A DNA stretch of 64,000 bases from Liriodendron chinense (lineage: Eukaryota; Streptophyta; Magnoliopsida; Magnoliales; Magnoliaceae): positions 248,001 through 312,000 of the forward strand of contig ML058553.1 in assembly GCA_003013855.2 (NCBI GenBank), in the 5' to 3' direction. Shown one piece after another: positions 59,408-64,000 of the stretch. Position numbers and translations under genes: made by a program. Below the pieces are notes generated by a model. The model was not told where the DNA came from. It ran no database searches and saw nothing but the letters and a program-made list of their open reading frames with translations. The first letter of the stretch is position 1, and every line of letters starts with the position of its first letter.

Positions 59408-59809
59408 CAATACATCGAATGTGTGCACAATCCTAGCTGCACGATCAAGCATGCCTTTTTTTTTTCCTTTCATTTTTGTGCCTAATATGTGGCGATGATT
59501 TTGAGATCAGTCATCATGTCATGATCCCCAATGGCTTAAGGGCCCAGCTTAATGTGTTCCATCAGTCCTGGCTCTTTTCAAGTATTGGTTAGGTTCTTAA
59601 CATTTGGTATTAGAACCAACACTAAACCCCATGTTAAAGTTCCATAGGGGAGAACTGTGGAAAGGGTAACCCATGCCAAAGTGAGAAACGCCATAAAGTG
59701 TAAAGAGCTAACATAGGACCATACAAGGTCAATTGAAGGATGCATCCAGGCACCACAACCTGACCTATTAAAGATATTAACCATCCAAATTGGCCTGATC
59801 GAGGATCTG
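59408..59809. other. Repeat fragments between two LINE tails
   Basis: Holds, at 59520-59610, an inverted copy of the 'gatccc.aatgg...ccaatcaatg' repeat also found at 30493-30835 and 60940-61020. Confidence 0.45.
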
Positions 59810-60142
59810 CGGATGTCCTTCCCAATGAAGGTGGCAGACCTTTTGCTTGCTTGGCAAGAAGTGGACCTACGGAAGGTTAAGGAGTTGAGGAGAATGAATT
59901 TGCTTGCTATTTGGCGGGCTGTTTGGGAAGAAAGAAATGCAAGATGCTTTAGAAGTGAAAGCAAGCCAGCGGAGGTTATTTCTCAAAGGGCAAGTTGTTT
60001 GTTGTCAAATGGGCCTCTGATGTTTCAACACTCGAGGGTTGTAATCTCAAATTTCTTGGGCCTTAGTTGGGTCAACTTCTCGGCGGCTTCCTGTCTTTGT
60101 AGTTGTTTTCCTTTTGTTCTGTTTTAATTTTTAAAAAAATGG
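59810..60142 (+). pseudogene. LINE remnant, extreme 3' end
   Basis: One open frame reads LLAWQEVDLRKVKELRRMNL, LAIWRAVWEERNARCFRSES and then the usual LINE tail FLGLSWVNFSAASCLCS, followed by a short A-rich end. It is parallel to the last part of the 36146 and 58515 copies (W-R-A-V-W-E-E-R-N). Confidence 0.75.
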
Positions 60143-61451
60143 TAGATATCCACATAAATCAATGGTACAGTTGTGTGGTTTACCAAGTCCATGAGTTCTA
60201 TTATTTAATTAGTAGTTAGAGGTAGAATAATGATGGCTAGCAGACAAGTTCCCTTTAGTATTTCCCCAAGGCTACTTTTCAGGTACCAAATGATAACTAA
60301 ACGACACAAGCCAACCCCATTTGAAAGCTAATGAGCCTATGATTGAGTTATGGCTAACATACATAAAGCCTACATGGTTATGACAAGATTCAAGGATATT
60401 TCGGTCATTTATTGATGTGAAATAGATAGGCAGGATTAGAAACAATGGAAAGGTTAGGTTTATATTAGGTTGGAAAATAAACATTTAAACATACAAAGAC
60501 TCTTTTATGAGGAATTATGATGTTCAAGTAAGGTCATGAGGAATTATGATGTTAATTGAATAAAATTGTTTTCCTTGGTTTAAAGCATGAGTTGCTTCCC
60601 TTTCCGCATATAATTTTTCTAGAGGAATGTTGTGATTACTAGCATAGCAGCTAGTAAGTTATTGCCTTGTTGGATATCAATCCATTCCATTGCATTTGTG
60701 GAGAAATTTAATGGTTTTATCTTCAAGAAAGAGGTACACAACTGGATCAAGATTCTCCTTTCTCAATTTGGTTGCATCAGCTAGAGTGTGGACTACCATA
60801 GAGTTGGCCGCTGTAGACCTCGTCTGTGGAAAGGACGAGAATGAAAGCTGCCGGAGAGAGGAAAGTGCTCCCGGGACAGTGACCAGAGTGCCACCACAAA
60901 GTGGGCCAGCACAAACACCGCCTGCAGAGCGTTGTGGCATGTTATGATCCCCAATGATTGACAGGCCTTTCTTCATGCATTCCATGAGCACCCAGGCATT
61001 TGGTGAATTGGTTAGTTTCTTAACACATAGCGACTTGTTTTGCCCATGGTTTTAAGACTCATCCGAGTCAACTCGGAATTGGTCCGATCGGTTCCAGTTC
61101 GTTACCATGAATCACCACCCCCTCAAGTCACCACCAAATCGGGCGAATCACAACCAACTCCGGGCCGAATGAGTCGGGTCGAGTCGCCAAGTCTTTAAAC
61201 CAAGGTTTTCTCATCCAAACATGACAGTTCATTTTGTCAAAATTGAGATAATAGTACTTTACGATTATCAAGCCAGCTCGAGCATCAGGTAGGCCACTCC
61301 ATCGAAATCAACAGACGGTCGGCGCTCTGGCCGAAATAAAAGGCATGGCCCGCCTGACCAGTGGATCAGTCTCATTTCTAAACAGGGTGATCTTCATGAT
61401 ATGGCCCACCTTTTGGCGGGAAAAGAAAAGGAAGAAGCATAGGAAGCATAC
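60143..61451. other. Intergenic or leader-intron DNA
   Basis: No gene recognised. Contains an inverted repeat copy at 60940-61020 and a small TIR element at 61037-61203 (ends ccatggttttaagact and agtctttaaaccaagg, interior of 'gagtcgggtcgagtc' words). A 104-codon minus frame at 60677-60991 is partly that repeat. Confidence 0.4.
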
Positions 61452-61566
61452 CTTTTATGTAAAACAGAGAAGACGAAATGCCCTTAATCCAAGAGAAATC
61501 TGACCCTCAAAACCCTAAAACCCTGACCAGACGAGGGGTAGAGAGAGAGAGTCGCCGCTGCAATGG
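61452..61566 (-). other. Candidate non-coding first exon of RPC9
   Basis: The minus strand gives a leader-like stretch with CT repeats, then 'agggttttagggttttgagg' (telo-box AAACCCTAAA in reverse), no ATG, and a donor CATAAAAG|GTATGC at 61452/61451. A consensus TATA box lies about 30 bases upstream. Telo-boxes are common in promoters or leaders of plant genes for the translation and RNA-polymerase machinery. The link to RPC9 (6.5 kb away, same strand, nothing coding between) is inference. Confidence 0.35.
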
Positions 61567-61592
61567 GCACAAGAACATGTGGGTTTGTCCGG

Positions 61593-61600
61593 TATTTATA
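61593..61600 (-). promoter_or_regulatory. TATA box (TATAAATA) for a minus-strand transcript
   Basis: Exact TATAAATA on the minus strand, in a GC-richer, CpG-containing stretch. It could serve the RPC9 leader exon. The plus strand (TATTTATA) is also usable, and an ATG lies at 61673 on the plus strand. Confidence 0.4.
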
Positions 61601-61739
61601 AGGCGAGAATGGCAGCAGATTCGGGGCGGGAAGAAGTTAGAAAGAAATCAGGGGGGAGCGCGAGAGAGAGAGATGGCGCGTCGTTCCGAGGGCGCGGATT
61701 TCCTGCGAAAGCCTGGCGGAGGAAGTTCCTGCGCTGAGA

Positions 61740-62165
61740 CCAAGGTGGGGCCCAAAGTGATGTTTTTTTGATAAATCCACCCCGTCCATCCATTTTGGGA
61801 GCTCATTTTAGGACATGAGAACAAAAATGAACCGGATCCAAGACTCAAGTGGGCCGAAAACGTGAGGATTGTACGTCCACAGTTGAAATATTTGTGGAGC
61901 CACAGGAGTTTCGAATCAGGATAATATTTGTGTTTCCATTTCATCCCAGTAGTAGTGACGTTATGAACGGTATGGATGTCATAAAAACATCACTGTGGAC
62001 CTAGGGAGGTTTCAACGGTAGTAATTTACCTACCCACCTTTTCCTTTAGTGAGGCCCACTTGAGTCTTGGATCCGGTTCTTTTTTTTTTGTGTCCTAAAA
62101 GGAGCTCCCAAAATGTATGGACGGTGTGGATTTATCAAAAAACATCACTGTGAGCCCCACCTCGT
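61740..62165. mobile_element. Palindromic MITE, full length
   Basis: Ends 'aaggtggggcccaaagtgat' and 'atcactgtgagccccacctc' are inverted. Centre 'ataaaaacatcactgtggac'. Confidence 0.75.
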
Positions 62166-62209
62166 TCGTCTAGTGACCCCGAACGGAAGCGGATTGCGTA
62201 GTAAGCGTG

Positions 62210-62665
62210 CGGAGTAAACTCTGTGGGACCCACCGTGATTTACGTCTTTTATCTACTCCGTCCATCCATCTTAACAGATAATTTTACGTATGGTGCCAAA
62301 AAATGAAGCATATAAAAATCTAAAGTGGACCACGCTACAGGAAAAGTGTGAACTGAATGTATACCATTGAAAAACTCTTGGGGGACACAGAAGTTTTGGA
62401 TCAAGCTGATATTTGTTTTTTCCCTTCATCCATGTCCATGTGATCTCATGAACAGGTTGGATGACAAATAAACATCACTGTGGGGCCTGGGAAGGTTTCA
62501 ACGGTGGAAATCATTATTCCCTCCTGTTGCCTAGTCCACTTGAGATTTGGATATGCTTAAATTTTGGGCTCAACCACTAAAATGAGCTCAAAAAACATAT
62601 GGACTTAATAGATAAAGCACATACATTCTAGGTGGGCCCAACAGAGTTTACTCCGCACCATAAGA
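62210..62665. mobile_element. Palindromic MITE, full length
   Basis: Ends 'ggagtaaactctgtgggacc' and 'aggtgggcccaacagagttt' with outer 'gcggagtaaactc'/'gagtttactccgc' perfectly inverted. Well-kept copy. Confidence 0.8.
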
Positions 62666-64000
62666 GCATCCGTAGCGATTTCGAGAGAGATATCCAACCT
62701 TAAATTTTATAGGCCCCGCGGGGTGTAAAAATCAAACCAACGCATGATTCATGTACACTATACCACGGGAAATAGTTTAAAGGGTTGGCTTTGGCTTTTC
62801 CTTTACACTATTTCCAATCACATGCTGCACCTAAATTACAGATGAGCTCATTTTTGGACTTGGGTCTAACGTGCGTGACATGTCCCCTGCTTAGAGTGGA
62901 GTTCACATCAACAATATGATGGACCCACCCGGGCTGCCATAACTCTCTCTCTCTCTCTCAACCAAACCTTAATAGCCCAGACCATGCTGACAGGCTGTTA
63001 AACACGATTCAACTCAACCCGATAAGAAACAAGTTTGAATTTTAAGCCAGATACTTCGGTCAAAGCCCAACCCAAGGCGAGCTAAGCCCAAAAGCCCTAT
63101 GGGCCAGCCTAGCCCATTTGACAACCCTAGAGGTGGCTGGATATGATTGGGCCACATGGTCATGTGTTCTAAACACTCTGTGACGGTCATGACTGACACA
63201 TCACAATACCAAGGTCCAAAGTTTCTGGGATGATCCTAGACTATTTTGTGTACAGTATGGGGTTACATACACTTAAGCATAATACATAGAGAGTGCAAAG
63301 GCTTATAGATCACAACTCTCCTCGGTTAACAAGCACATGTCCAATCATAAATTCCAAATGACATTCCAACGCAATAGTCCACAAGGCCTACTACATTGAT
63401 AGTGTAAAATCTATTTGTAGATCAAGTTACATCCCTAATTTGCCAACCATAGGTTTGCTACAACTCAAGAACAATGAGGACGAGACACCAACCTCAGGTT
63501 TGTTTGTGGGTATTGACAACCCACGAGACCCGACGAAATCCACACGGATTTTGGAACATTCGCAAAGTCAAAGATAAATGGTCTATGTTTAACGGTTTGC
63601 CTAACCATTACAGGATAGAGGGGATCTTATATCTTATATGAATTTATGGTTAAGATGGCCCCCAGGTTATGATTAAAGGGTTAGATTGTCTAGAGGTGAG
63701 CCTGATGGAGGAGATACTTCCCATTTTTATAAAGAGAGTGACGACAAGATTACGAGAGAAGTCTAGATGAAGGTGTGCTTATTTCTATCTCATCCAATCT
63801 CTCTCTTATGTCCCAACTCCTTTTGAATTTAAAACTTAAATTTAAATTCTACAAAGAAATTAAAAAAAAAAAAAGGATTCAAGGGAAAAACATGCGGGAC
63901 CATCAGCTACACCAAGTGCTAAAAAAAAATAAAAAATAAAAACATTACCACGCTGTGGACCCTCGCCGATTTTTCCGCGCTCCCACACGACGTCGTTCTC
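62666..64000. other. Intergenic DNA, no gene seen
   Basis: Contains a short (CT)n tract at 62944-62959 and an A-rich stretch at 63860-63875. The last 60 bases become GC- and CpG-rich, which may mark the approach to another gene beyond the window. Confidence 0.4.

Noticed and set aside
60677..60991. A 104-codon minus-strand frame.
   Set aside because: Its first part is an inverted copy of a repeat also present at 30493-30835; the remainder is not recognised.
61478..61771. A plus-strand 97-codon frame, with an alternative start at 61673 (MARRSEGADF).
   Set aside because: No similarity recognised and it runs into a MITE. A first exon ending at 61742 is possible but unsupported.

Overview
The window reads as nuclear DNA of a flowering plant. 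It has three sparse genes with long introns, abundant transposon remains, GA/CT microsatellites, and dozens of copies of a near-palindromic repeat built on the words 'gggcccacc', 'gatgtatgtgttttatcca' and 'ccgtccatccatttt'. That repeat style and the long introns suggest a magnoliid (Magnolia/Liriodendron/laurel type). This placement is inference. One 25-N assembly gap lies at 39537-39561.

Three host genes can be supported, all on the minus strand. (1) Exon 1 of a membrane steroid-binding protein (MSBP/MAPR family) at 5760-6082. Its first intron runs off the left edge and holds a decayed Ty3/gypsy element (1-3893). (2) An F-box/LRR protein of the At3g48880 type. Exon 2 is at 32451-33009; exon 1 is at 37852-38210 but is legible only in an impossible orientation (see below). 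(3) RNA polymerase III subunit RPC9 in four small coding exons (54846-54853, 53239-53356, 52662-52814, 47189-47281), with a putative promoter and non-coding exon near 61.5 kb.

The standout observation is a segment of about 1.24 kb (roughly 37445-38685) that is complemented base by base in place, without being reversed. Read on either real strand it encodes nothing recognisable. Read as the printed string backwards (3'->5', no complementing) it gives the missing F-box exon: ATG at 38210, 119 uninterrupted codons, a GT donor after 37852, and the phase that exon 2 needs. No physical DNA inversion can do this, so it is a sequence-record or assembly-handling error or a deliberate edit.

The rest is mobile DNA: gypsy remains (1-3893, 14984-15676), three 5'-truncated LINE tails (36146-37225, 58515-59407, 59810-60142), a 6.3-kb hAT element with 8-bp target duplication (40775-47109) split by a 3.1-kb nested insertion, four hAT-type non-autonomous elements with recognisable 8-bp duplications (13780-14370, 55445-56612, 56843-57910, 57265-57865), and many palindromic MITEs. 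Several MITEs lie inside RPC9 introns. Segmental repeats occur at 10.4-13.2 kb, 44.7 kb and 51 kb. I see no RNA genes, CRISPR arrays or bacterial features.
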